Shown here in pieces: positions 17,014 to 24,981 of a DNA stretch of 64,000 nt (position 1 is the stretch's first letter; each line of letters begins with the position of its first letter). Under the pieces are notes generated by a model. The model did not search any database and was not told where the DNA came from. It saw only the letters and a list, made by a program, of their open reading frames with translations. The position numbers and the translations under genes were made by a program. The DNA is from UBA4615 sp964399635. Its GTDB lineage: Bacteria > Pseudomonadota > Gammaproteobacteria > Burkholderiales > Burkholderiaceae_E. The stretch is from contig CAYNRU010000013.1 of the NCBI GenBank assembly GCA_964399635.1, positions 124,001-188,000 on the forward strand, read 5' to 3'.

Positions 17014-19856
17014 GGGCGTGCCCCCGCCGCGGCCAGCAGGGCCTCGCGCAGCCGCTCCGGGGTCACCGGAAGGTGCAGCGGACGCACGCCGGTCGCGGCC
17101 CGGATCGCGTTGAGGATCGCGGGCGCGGTCGCGACCAGCGCGGGCTCGCCCACCCCCTTGGCGCCCCACGGGCCGAGCGGCTCGGGATCCTCGATCAGGT
17201 GGACCACGATCGGCGGCAGATCGCCCACCGTCGGGATCAGGTAGTCGTGCAGGTTGTCGGTGCGCCCGGCGTGATACTCCTCCATCAGCGCCATGCCGAG
17301 GCCCTGCGCGATGCCGCCGTGGACCTGGCCCTCGACCTGCGTCGGGTTGATCGCGCGGCCGACGTCGTGCGCGGCGTGGACGGACAGCACCTTGACCGTG
17401 CCGAGCTCGACGTCCACCTCCACCTGCGCGAACTGCGCGGCGAAGCCGTAGGTCGCGTAGGGCACGCCCTGGCCGTCGGCGTCGAGCGGCACGGTCGGGG
17501 GGTCGAAGCGCCCGCTGCCGGATGCGACGTCGCCGTTCGCATCGACCGGCAACGACGCGAGCGCGACCCGGGACTCGCGACCGCCCGCCGACACGACCAG
17601 CGTCGACCCCTCGATGCGCAGCGTCGCGCCGGGTGCCAGCGACTCGTCGAGGCCGGCCAGCAGCGCGAGCGTGCGCCGCAGCGCGAGGCCCGCCGCGCGC
17701 GCCGCGTTGCCCGACACGAAGGTCTGGCGCGAGGCCGAGCTCTTGCCCGCGTCGGCCGTGAGCGCGGTGTCGGCGCGCACCTGATCGAGCGCCGAGACCG
17801 GCACGCCGAGCGCATCCGCGGCCATCTGGGGCATCACGGTGTAGGTGCCCTGCCCGATGTCGACGGCACCGTTGTACAGCACGAACCGGCCGTCAGGGCG
17901 CAGGCCCACCGACATGGTCGAGGGGTTCGCCATCACGGTGTTGCCGATCCCGTACCACATGCAGGCAATGCCGACGCCGCGGCGCAGGGGGCCGCGCGCG
18001 CCTGCCTGGAAGGCGGCCGTCGTCTCGCGCGCCGCGCGCCAGGCCGGGCGCAATGCGTCGAGGCAGGCCTGCAGCCCGACGCTCGCATGCAGGGTCTGGC
18101 CGGTGGGCGTGAGGTCGCCGGCGCGCAGCGCGTGCGCGTGCCGGTACTCGAGCGGATCGGCGCCGAGCTCCTCGGCCAGCGCGTCGAGCAGCGTCTCGAT
18201 GACCACGGTCGACTGCGGCACGCCGAAGCCCCGGAACGCCCCGCCGATCGGGCCGTGCGTGTAGACGGCCCGGGTCTGCGCGCGCACCGCGCCGATCCGG
18301 TACGGACCGCTGGCGTGGATGGGCACGCGGTTGGCGACGGTCGGCCCCCAGGATGCGTAGGCCCCGGTATCGAAGTCGCCGGCGAAGTCGTAGGCGAGGA
18401 GCGTGCCGTCGGCGCCGGCAGCCAGCGTCGCGGTCATCCGCGCGGGGTGACGCTTGGTGGACGACAGCATCGACTCGGGCCGCGTGTAGACGATCCGTGC
18501 CGGCCGCCCGAAGCGGCGCGATGCGGCGGCGAGCAGGGGCTGGATCGAGATGTCGAGCTTGCCGCCGAAACCGCCACCAACCGCCGAAGGCACGATGCGC
18601 ACGCGCTCGGGCGCAAGGCCGAACATGGACGCGAGCTCGTCGCGGTCCATGTAGGGGGTCTGCGTGCAGGCGAACACCTCGAGGCGGTCGCCCGCCGGAT
18701 CGGCGGTCCAGCGCGCCCAGCCCGCCTCGGGCTCGATGTAGGCGTGCTCGACGTGCGAGGTGCTCATGTCGGTCGAGGCACGCCGAGGCGCCGCGGCGAT
18801 GGCCGCCGCGACGTCGCCGCGGGCGACGCGGCCCCTGCACAGGACGTTGTCGGGCCAGCGCTCGTGCAGCGCGCCGGCGTCGGCGGCCAGCGCGCGGGCG
18901 GGGGTGTCCAGCGCGCTCAGCGGCGTCCAGCGGATCGGCAGCTCGGCCGGGTCGACCGCATCGAGGGCCGAGCGCTCGCCCGCCAGCACCAGCACCGCTT
19001 CGCCGCGGAAGCGCACGACGCCCTCGGCGATCGCGGGCTGGTCGCGGATGTCGGCGAAGATGGCGAAGCGGTTGAAGGGAATGTCGGCCGGTCCGACCGT
19101 GCCGACCAGGCCCGGGCGGGCCCGGACGAAGCCGTCCAGGTCGCCGGTCTCGAAGCGCGCGTGCGCATGCGGCGAGCGGATCACCCGCAGCCACAGCGCG
19201 TCCGCCGGCGCCTCGTCGGCGCCGAACGCCTCGGTGCCCCGGACCTTCGCAGGGCCGTCGAGCCGCGGCAGGCGCGCCCCCACCGCCGCACCCGCGGCGG
19301 GCGTAGGGTCGCAGACCGGCGGGGCGGCGGCATCGACCCCGTGCGCCACCGCGAGCACCGCCTCGACGATCTTCCGGTAGCCGGTGCAGCGGCACAGCAC
19401 GCCCGCGAGACCGTCGAGCACCTGGGCCTCGCTGGGCCGCGGCGCACGGCGCAGCAGGTCGGTCGCGGCCATCAGCATGCCCGGGGTGCAGATGCCGCAC
19501 TGCGCGGCGCCGTGGTCGAGGAAGGCGCGCTGCAGCGCCGACAGTGCGTCGCCGTCGGCGAGCCCCTCGACGGTGAGCACCTGCGCGCCGGCGCACTGGC
19601 CGACCGGCACGATGCAGGCGCAGGCCTGCTCGCCGTCGATCAGGACGGTGCAGGCGCCGCAGTCGCCGGCACTGCATCCGAGCTTGGTGCCGGTCAGGCC
19701 GATGTCGTCGCGCAGCCAGTCGGCCAGGCGACGCGCAGGCGTCGCGCCGAGCGGGAACGAACGACCGTTGACGATCACGGCGGGCGCCGCCTGCGCATCC
19801 TGCTCGGGGCCGGGGGCCGTGCCGGGCAACGGGCCTGGGCCCGACGGGTGGTTCAT
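17010..19856 (-). CDS. molybdenum hydroxylase, fused 2Fe-2S and Mo-binding subunits (nicotinate dehydrogenase-like)
   Basis: The 948-residue protein fuses a CoxS-type small subunit (residues about 25-185: CSAGDCGAC, then CGICTPGM and CRCTGYRK for two 2Fe-2S clusters) to a CoxL-type Mo-pterin subunit (about 200-948: GGGFGGK, GAFRGFG and the catalytic Glu in KGVGEPA). Xanthine-dehydrogenase-family enzymes add water-derived hydroxyl next to ring nitrogen. Here the expected reaction is nicotinate to 6-hydroxynicotinate. The ATG overlaps the stop of the FAD subunit gene. In E. barkeri the Mo subunit is split in two; here small and large are joined. Substrate is inferred from neighbours. Confidence 0.88.
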   Translation of the reverse strand: MNHPSGPGPLPGTAPGPEQDAQAAPAVIVNGRSFPLGATPARRLADWLRDDIGLTGTKLGCSAGDCGACTVLIDGEQACACIVPVGQCAGAQVLTVEGLADGDALSALQRAFLDHGAAQCGICTPGMLMAATDLLRRAPRPSEAQVLDGLAGVLCRCTGYRKIVEAVLAVAHGVDAAAPPVCDPTPAAGAAVGARLPRLDGPAKVRGTEAFGADEAPADALWLRVIRSPHAHARFETGDLDGFVRARPGLVGTVGPADIPFNRFAIFADIRDQPAIAEGVVRFRGEAVLVLAGERSALDAVDPAELPIRWTPLSALDTPARALAADAGALHERWPDNVLCRGRVARGDVAAAIAAAPRRASTDMSTSHVEHAYIEPEAGWARWTADPAGDRLEVFACTQTPYMDRDELASMFGLAPERVRIVPSAVGGGFGGKLDISIQPLLAAASRRFGRPARIVYTRPESMLSSTKRHPARMTATLAAGADGTLLAYDFAGDFDTGAYASWGPTVANRVPIHASGPYRIGAVRAQTRAVYTHGPIGGAFRGFGVPQSTVVIETLLDALAEELGADPLEYRHAHALRAGDLTPTGQTLHASVGLQACLDALRPAWRAARETTAAFQAGARGPLRRGVGIACMWYGIGNTVMANPSTMSVGLRPDGRFVLYNGAVDIGQGTYTVMPQMAADALGVPVSALDQVRADTALTADAGKSSASRQTFVSGNAARAAGLALRRTLALLAGLDESLAPGATLRIEGSTLVVSAGGRESRVALASLPVDANGDVASGSGRFDPPTVPLDADGQGVPYATYGFAAQFAQVEVDVELGTVKVLSVHAAHDVGRAINPTQVEGQVHGGIAQGLGMALMEEYHAGRTDNLHDYLIPTVGDLPPIVVHLIEDPEPLGPWGAKGVGEPALVATAPAILNAIRAATGVRPLHLPVTPERLREALLAAAGARP

Positions 19857-20701
19857 GTGGCCAGGTCCTCCAGGGCACGGGGGAGCAGCGTCGCCACCGC
19901 GTCGAGCCGGTAGTGCCCGCTGCCGCGGACGTCGTCGATCGGCGACAGCGGCGCGAGCAGCACGGCGGCCTCTTCGCGCAGCAGGGACGCGGCCCGCGCG
20001 CCGAGCGCCGCGCGCGGCAGGCCGAGCAGCCGCTCCTCGAGCGCCGGCAGGCGGCGCGCGACCGCCGAGCACGAGCCGACTGCCAGCGCGACCGACACGG
20101 CGCGGTCCTGCGCATCGACGTCGATCGCGGCCGCGACCATCGCGATGGAGATGACCAGGTAGCGCCGATGGCCGAGCTTCAGGAAGCGCGAACGCGCCGC
20201 CGGGCCGCGCGCAGGCACGACGATGGCGACCAGCAGCTCGTCGCCCGCGAGCGCGGTCCGCCGCGGCCCGAGCAGGAAGTCGGCGAGCGCGAGCTCGCGC
20301 CGGCCGCGTCGGCTGGCGACCTCGACCGCCGCCCCGAGCGCGAGCAGCGCCGGCACGCCATCGGCGGCCGGCGACGCGTTGCACAGGTTGCCCCCCAGCG
20401 TGCCGCGGTTCTGGACCTGAGGGCCGCCCACCTCCGCCGCCGCCTGCTGCAGCGCGGCGAACAGCGGGGGGAGCGGCGCGCGCGCCACATCCGTCCAGGT
20501 GGTCAGGGCGCCGACGCGCCAGCCGTGGGCCGACGCCTCGATGCCGCGCAGGCCGGCCACCCGCGACAGGTCGAGGACGGCGGGCGGCTCGGGCTTCCCG
20601 ACGCGGGCGGGATAGAAGTCGGTGCCGCCGGCGAGCACCGCGGGGCGGTGCATCGACAACAGTTCCAGGGCCTGGCCAAGATCGTCGGGACGACGGTACA
20701 C
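19853..20701 (-). CDS. molybdenum hydroxylase FAD-binding subunit (CoxM-like)
   Basis: The 282-residue protein has the CoxM FAD motifs AGGTDFYP near 26 and GGPQVQNRGTLGGNLCNASP near 90, and a C-terminal CO-dehydrogenase flavoprotein domain. It passes electrons from the Fe-S clusters of the partner subunit to an acceptor. I chose GTG at 20701 because GGAGGG lies just upstream and the product then starts YRRPDDLGQAL, as usual for the family; an ATG at 20731 lies inside the 20-bp palindrome. It is the first gene of the leftward operon. Confidence 0.88.
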   Translation of the reverse strand: MYRRPDDLGQALELLSMHRPAVLAGGTDFYPARVGKPEPPAVLDLSRVAGLRGIEASAHGWRVGALTTWTDVARAPLPPLFAALQQAAAEVGGPQVQNRGTLGGNLCNASPAADGVPALLALGAAVEVASRRGRRELALADFLLGPRRTALAGDELLVAIVVPARGPAARSRFLKLGHRRYLVISIAMVAAAIDVDAQDRAVSVALAVGSCSAVARRLPALEERLLGLPRAALGARAASLLREEAAVLLAPLSPIDDVRGSGHYRLDAVATLLPRALEDLAT

Positions 20702-20712
20702 GCGCCCTCCTG

Positions 20713-20732
20713 AATGAAGCCAATGCTTCATT
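20713..20732. promoter_or_regulatory. 20-bp perfect palindrome, probable operator
   Basis: Two perfect 8-bp arms AATGAAGC / GCTTCATT around CAAT. It lies between the divergent FAD-subunit and ferredoxin genes, just above the ribosome site of the former and upstream of the -35 region of the latter, so one bound dimer could control both directions. TetR-family operators commonly have this form; the regulator at 6591-7376 is the nearest candidate (inference). Confidence 0.65.
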
Positions 20733-20736
20733 GCGC

Positions 20737-20766
20737 TTGGAGGCCGACGGTACTCCACGCTAAAAT
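20737..20766 (+). promoter_or_regulatory. probable ferredoxin promoter
   Basis: TAAAAT at 20761-20766 matches the -10 consensus at five of six positions. TTGGAG at 20737-20742, 18 bases upstream, is a weak -35. The predicted transcript start is about 50 bases before the ferredoxin ATG. Confidence 0.4.
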
Positions 20767-20775
20767 CCCAGTCAA
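20747..20775 (-). promoter_or_regulatory. probable promoter of the leftward nicotinate-type operon
   Basis: On the minus strand TTGACT (20775-20770) matches -35 at five of six bases, and TACCGT (20752-20747) follows at 17 bases as a poor -10. Transcription would start near 20740, directly above the palindrome at 20713-20732, which fits repression by a bound regulator. Confidence 0.4.
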
Positions 20776-20824
20776 TCGGTTCGCGCTCCGCGACCGCTCC
20801 CCGGCCACGTCGACTGACCCCGTC

Positions 20825-21148
20825 ATGACCCACATCGTCACCGAGTCCTGCATCCGCTGCAAATACACCGATTGCGTCGACGTCTGCCCCGTCGACTGCT
20901 TTCGAGAAGGCCCGAACATGCTGGTGATCGACCCAGACGAGTGCATCGACTGCGCCGTCTGCATTCCCGAGTGCCCCGTCGAGGCGATCAGGGCGGAGGA
21001 GGACGTCCCCGCCGACCAGCAGAAATTCATCGCGATCAACACCGAGCTCTCCAAGCTCTGGCCCAGCATCACGCGGACCAAGCCCGAGCTGCCGGACGCC
21101 GACGCATGGAAGGACGTGAAGGACAAGATTCAGTTCATCGAGAAGTGA
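20825..21148 (+). CDS. fdxA: 7Fe ferredoxin ([3Fe-4S][4Fe-4S])
   Basis: The 107-residue protein starts MTHIVTESCIRCKYTDC and carries the FdxA cysteine set: CIRCKYTDCVDVCPVDC in the first half and CIDCAVCIPECP in the second, then the usual C-terminal extension. FdxA-type ferredoxins are low-potential one-electron carriers. The gene is eight bases before a large NAD(P)H flavoprotein gene and divergent from the 6-hydroxynicotinate reductase operon, whose characterised homologue needs reduced ferredoxin. No strong ribosome site is seen before the ATG. It may also be the general housekeeping FdxA. Confidence 0.92.
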   Translation: MTHIVTESCIRCKYTDCVDVCPVDCFREGPNMLVIDPDECIDCAVCIPECPVEAIRAEEDVPADQQKFIAINTELSKLWPSITRTKPELPDADAWKDVKDKIQFIEK

Positions 21149-21155
21149 GGTGAGC

Positions 21156-24100
21156 ATGGGCCGGCAGGACCCCGCGGACCCCACCGCGCCCTCCGGCTCG
21201 CCGGCAGGCCCCGCGCTGCGACTGGACTTCGGGCTGAGCTTCGAGGACCTGTACCGCCGCGACGGGCTGCAGCGCGTGGACGACGCGTGGCGCGCCTTCC
21301 TGGCCGAGGCCGACGCGGGGCTCGCCGACCGCTATCGCGCCGCCCGGGCCGCGCCCGACGCGCTGGACGCCAGGTCGGAGGCCGCGCTGCTGATCGAGGC
21401 CGGGCCCTGGCTCGACGCCTTCGTCGCCCGACTGTTCGACATCCGCGAGGCGCTCGAACTGCTGCGCGCCGCGCACACCGCGCTGGACCCGCTCTATCGG
21501 GTCAAATGGAAGTTCGTCAAGCGCCAGGCGTTGCTGAAGGTGACGCCCGCGGCGGTCGCCGCCTTCGATGCGGACGCCGGCCGGGCCGCCCTCGTGGCGG
21601 CGCTCGCAGCCCGTGGCGATCAGCCGCCCGCGGGCGAGCCGGCGGGCTTCGACGAGCTTGCGTTCGCGCGCGCGGTGCTCGACTGGCAGGCCGACGAAGC
21701 GGCCCACGCCGCGCTGCTGGATGTCGCGCTGCACTACAGCGCCTGGGCGGTCACGACCCCGGAGGGCCAGCACCGCCACGCGGCGGGCGTGCTGTTTCGC
21801 CACCCCGCCAAGGTCGAGCCGCTCGCGCTGCTGCAGCATGCGCGCACCGACGAGCGCGACGGCGTGCGCATCACCACGATCCGGCCCGATCACATCCGTC
21901 GGCGCCTCGACAACGGACGCGCGCCCTTCGCGCTGACCGACCCGGGCACCGACCTGCGCGGCGCGCTCGACCAGACCAACTACTGCATCCTGTGCCACAA
22001 GCAGGGCAAGGACTCCTGCTCAAAGGGCCTGCGCGATGCGCCGGGCGCCGACGGCGCGCCGGTCTTCAAGCGCTCCCCGTTCGGCGTCAAGCTTGCGGGC
22101 TGCCCGCTCGAGGAGCGGATCTCCGAGTTCCACACGCTCAAGAACGACGGGCGCGCGATCGCGGCGCTCGCGATGATCGTGATCGACAACCCGATGCTGG
22201 CCGCCACCGGCCACCGCATCTGCAACGACTGCATGAAGGGCTGCATCTACCAGAAGCAGACCCCGGTCGACATACCGCAGGCCGAGACCCGGACCCTGAA
22301 GGACGTGCTCGAGCTGCCCTGGGGCTTCGAGATCTACGCGCTGCTGTCGCGCTGGAACCCGCTTAACCTGCGCCGCCCCCTGCCTGCCCCCGACAGCGGG
22401 CGCAAGGTGCTGGTGGTCGGCACCGGGCCGGCCGGCTTCACGCTCGCGCATCACCTGATGAACGACGGCCATGCGGTGGTCGCGATCGACGGCCTGAAGA
22501 TCGAGCCCCTGCCGGAACGGATCGCGGGCGTCGCGCCCGACGGCTCGCGCGTGCCCTTCGATCCGGTGCACGACGTCTCGGCGCTCTACGAATCGCTCGA
22601 GGACCGCGTCATGGCGGGCTTCGGGGGCGTCGCCGAGTACGGCATCACGGTGCGCTGGAACAAGAACTTCCTGAAGCTGGTGCGCCTGCTGCTCGAGCGC
22701 CGCGAGCGGTACACGCTGGTGGGCGGGGTGCGCTTCGGCGGCACCCTGACCGTCGACGACGCCTGGCGGCTGGGCTTCGACCACATCGCGCTGGCCATCG
22801 GCGCGGGCCGCCCGACCACGTTGGACATCCCCAACGGACTGGCCCGCGGCGTGCGCACCGCGAGCGACTTCCTGATGGCGCTGCAGCTGACCGGCGCAGC
22901 CAAGGCCGAATCGATCGCCAACATGCAGCTGCGCCTGCCGGTGGTGGTGATCGGCGGCGGCCTGACCGCCATCGACACCGCGACCGAGTCCCTCGCCTAT
23001 TACGTGGTCCAGGTCGAGAAGTTCGTGCAGCGTCACGAGGCGCTGGCCGCGCGGATCGGCGAGGACGCCCTGCGGGCGGGCTGGAGCGCCGAGGAGCGCG
23101 GCGTCGGCGACGAATTCCTCGCCCACGGCCGCGCGATCCGCGCCGAGCGCGCGGCGGCCCGGGCCGAGGGTCGCCCGGCGCGGCTGGCCGAGCTGCTCGA
23201 CGCCTGGGGCGGCGTGACCGTCGCCTACCGCAAGCGGCTCGTCGACAGCCCGTCCTACACGCTCAACCACGAGGAGGTCGAGAAGGCCCTCGAGGAAGGC
23301 ATCCGCTTCGCCGAATGCCTGGACCCCGAGCGCATCGACGTAGATCCCTCGGGTGCGGCCTGCTCGATCACGCTGCGCCGCCAGCTGCGCGCCGACGACG
23401 GCACGTGGTCGGCGGGCGACGCCGTGGTGCTGCCCGCGCGCACCGTCTACATCGCGGCGGGCACCCAGCCCAACACGGTGCTGGCCCGCGAGCATCCCGA
23501 CGACTTCACGCTGGACGGCCGCTACTTCCGCGCGCTCGGCGAGGACGGCGAGCCGGTCAGGCCCGAGCAGGCCACCGCCAAGCCGCAGGCCGCGCGGGTG
23601 CTGATGTCGGGCTCGCCCGGCGAGCGCTGGGTCTCCTTCTTCGGCGACGTGCACCCGAGCTTCTTTGGCAACGTGGTCAAGGCGATGGGCTCGGCCAAGC
23701 AGGGCTGGCCGGTGGTTTCCCGCGTGCTCGCGGCGCGCGCGCCACAGACCGCCGAATCCGCCGACGCCTTCGCGACGCGGCTCAACGGCCTGCTGCGGGC
23801 GCGCGTCGTGCGCGTCGAGCGGCTCGCACCCACCATCGTCGAGGTGGTGGTGCACGCGCCGATGGCGGCCGGGCACTTCGAGCCGGGCCAGTTCTACCGG
23901 CTGCAGAACTTCGAGACCCGCGCCGCCAGCGTCGCGCTCGGCGACGGCGCGCCGACCCGCCTCGCGATGGAAGGCCTGGCGCTCACCGGCGCCTGGGTCG
24001 ACAAGGACCGCGGCCTCGTCTCGACCATCGTGCTCGAGATGGGCGGCTCGTCCGACCTGTGCCGGCTGCTGCAGCCCGGCGAGCCGGTGGTGCTGATGGG

Positions 24101-24800
24101 CCCGACCGGCGCGCCCACCCACATCGCAGGCGACGAGACGGTGGTTCTGGCCGGCGGCGGCCTGGGCAATGCGGTGCTGTTCTCGATCGGGGCCGCGTTC
24201 CGCGCGCGCGGCTCGCGGGTGCTGTATTTCGCCGGCTACAAGAAGCGGATCGACCGGTACAAGGTCGCCGAGATCGAGGCCGCGGCCGACGTGGTCGTGT
24301 GGTGCTGCGACGAGGCGCCGGCGTTTGCGCCGACCCGCCCCCAGGACCGATCCTTCCAGGGCAACATCGTCGACGCGATGCTCGCCTGGGCAGTGGGCGG
24401 GCCGCTCGACGGGCCGGCCGGCGTCGACGACGGCCGCGCGCCGCGCCCGCTGCGCATGACCGACGCCGACCGGGTGATCGCGATCGGGTCCGATCGCATG
24501 ATGGCCGCGGTGGCGCGGGCCCGCCACGGCGTGCTCGCGCCGCACATGAAGGCCGCCCACCTGGCGATCGGGTCGATCAACTCGCCGATGCAATGCATGA
24601 TGAAAGAGATCTGCGCGCAGTGCCTGCAGCCGCAGACCGACCCGGTCACCGGGCGCACCCGCTACGTCTTCTCGTGCTTCAACCAGGACCAGCCGCTCGA
24701 CGAGGTCGACTTCGGCGCGCTCGACGCCCGGCTGCGCCAGAACGCCGTCCAGGAGAAGCTGACGGCGCGCTGGATCGGCGAGTGCCTGAAGGTGCTCTGA
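21156..24800 (+). CDS. large flavoprotein: NfnB/GltD-like plus NfnA/PyrK-like fusion
   Basis: The 1214-residue protein has four parts. Residues 1 to about 260 have no domain I recognise. A Cys-rich segment follows (CILCHKQGKDSC near 275, CNDCMKGC near 355) for Fe-S clusters. A GltD/NfnB-like part has two dinucleotide folds, GTGPAG near 419 and GGGLTA near 598. From about 880 an FNR-like part has FEPGQFYRLQ near 908, and a final Cys set (CMMKEICAQC near 1148, plus a later Cys) as in PyrK/NfnA 2Fe-2S centres. NfnAB pairs exchange electrons between NADH, NADPH and ferredoxin, some by bifurcation. Next to fdxA it probably recharges ferredoxin for the reductase at 15565. GAGGTGA precedes the ATG. 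Confidence 0.8.
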   Translation: MGRQDPADPTAPSGSPAGPALRLDFGLSFEDLYRRDGLQRVDDAWRAFLAEADAGLADRYRAARAAPDALDARSEAALLIEAGPWLDAFVARLFDIREALELLRAAHTALDPLYRVKWKFVKRQALLKVTPAAVAAFDADAGRAALVAALAARGDQPPAGEPAGFDELAFARAVLDWQADEAAHAALLDVALHYSAWAVTTPEGQHRHAAGVLFRHPAKVEPLALLQHARTDERDGVRITTIRPDHIRRRLDNGRAPFALTDPGTDLRGALDQTNYCILCHKQGKDSCSKGLRDAPGADGAPVFKRSPFGVKLAGCPLEERISEFHTLKNDGRAIAALAMIVIDNPMLAATGHRICNDCMKGCIYQKQTPVDIPQAETRTLKDVLELPWGFEIYALLSRWNPLNLRRPLPAPDSGRKVLVVGTGPAGFTLAHHLMNDGHAVVAIDGLKIEPLPERIAGVAPDGSRVPFDPVHDVSALYESLEDRVMAGFGGVAEYGITVRWNKNFLKLVRLLLERRERYTLVGGVRFGGTLTVDDAWRLGFDHIALAIGAGRPTTLDIPNGLARGVRTASDFLMALQLTGAAKAESIANMQLRLPVVVIGGGLTAIDTATESLAYYVVQVEKFVQRHEALAARIGEDALRAGWSAEERGVGDEFLAHGRAIRAERAAARAEGRPARLAELLDAWGGVTVAYRKRLVDSPSYTLNHEEVEKALEEGIRFAECLDPERIDVDPSGAACSITLRRQLRADDGTWSAGDAVVLPARTVYIAAGTQPNTVLAREHPDDFTLDGRYFRALGEDGEPVRPEQATAKPQAARVLMSGSPGERWVSFFGDVHPSFFGNVVKAMGSAKQGWPVVSRVLAARAPQTAESADAFATRLNGLLRARVVRVERLAPTIVEVVVHAPMAAGHFEPGQFYRLQNFETRAASVALGDGAPTRLAMEGLALTGAWVDKDRGLVSTIVLEMGGSSDLCRLLQPGEPVVLMGPTGAPTHIAGDETVVLAGGGLGNAVLFSIGAAFRARGSRVLYFAGYKKRIDRYKVAEIEAAADVVVWCCDEAPAFAPTRPQDRSFQGNIVDAMLAWAVGGPLDGPAGVDDGRAPRPLRMTDADRVIAIGSDRMMAAVARARHGVLAPHMKAAHLAIGSINSPMQCMMKEICAQCLQPQTDPVTGRTRYVFSCFNQDQPLDEVDFGALDARLRQNAVQEKLTARWIGECLKVL

Positions 24801-24916
24801 CGGGGGCGCCCCGCTCGCGCGCTCAGGGGCAAGCCTTGCGCAAGACCCGTGGTGCAGTGCGCAACCAGCACCGACCGTCCGGCGCGTCGCGTGTCCCGAA
24901 CGGCACGACCGCGGCC

Positions 24917-24953
24917 ATGGTGCATTGCACCATCGCCGCTCTGGGTTGATAAT
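24917..24953 (+). promoter_or_regulatory. phaZ promoter with overlapping 17-bp palindrome
   Basis: A perfect inverted repeat ATGGTGCA-T-TGCACCAT occupies 24917-24933. GATAAT (24948-24953) is a five-of-six -10, with TTGCAC (24925-24930) 17 bases upstream as a weak -35 inside the palindrome. A protein bound to it would block polymerase. A degenerate second copy (GGTGCAGTGCGCAACC) lies near 24851-24866. The binding protein is unknown; PhaR-type regulators are one option. Confidence 0.5.
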
Positions 24954-24981
24954 CGGGCAGTTTGTCCATCGGAGGGCCGCT

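Noticed and set aside
17073..19913. 946-codon open frame on the + strand
   Set aside because: Fully antisense to the fused Mo hydroxylase, which has all cofactor motifs. Composition is typical of a codon-position shadow.
21150..21156. GTG at 21150 as start of the large flavoprotein
   Set aside because: It lies two bases after the fdxA stop and within the GAGGTGA ribosome site; the ATG at 21156 has proper spacing.
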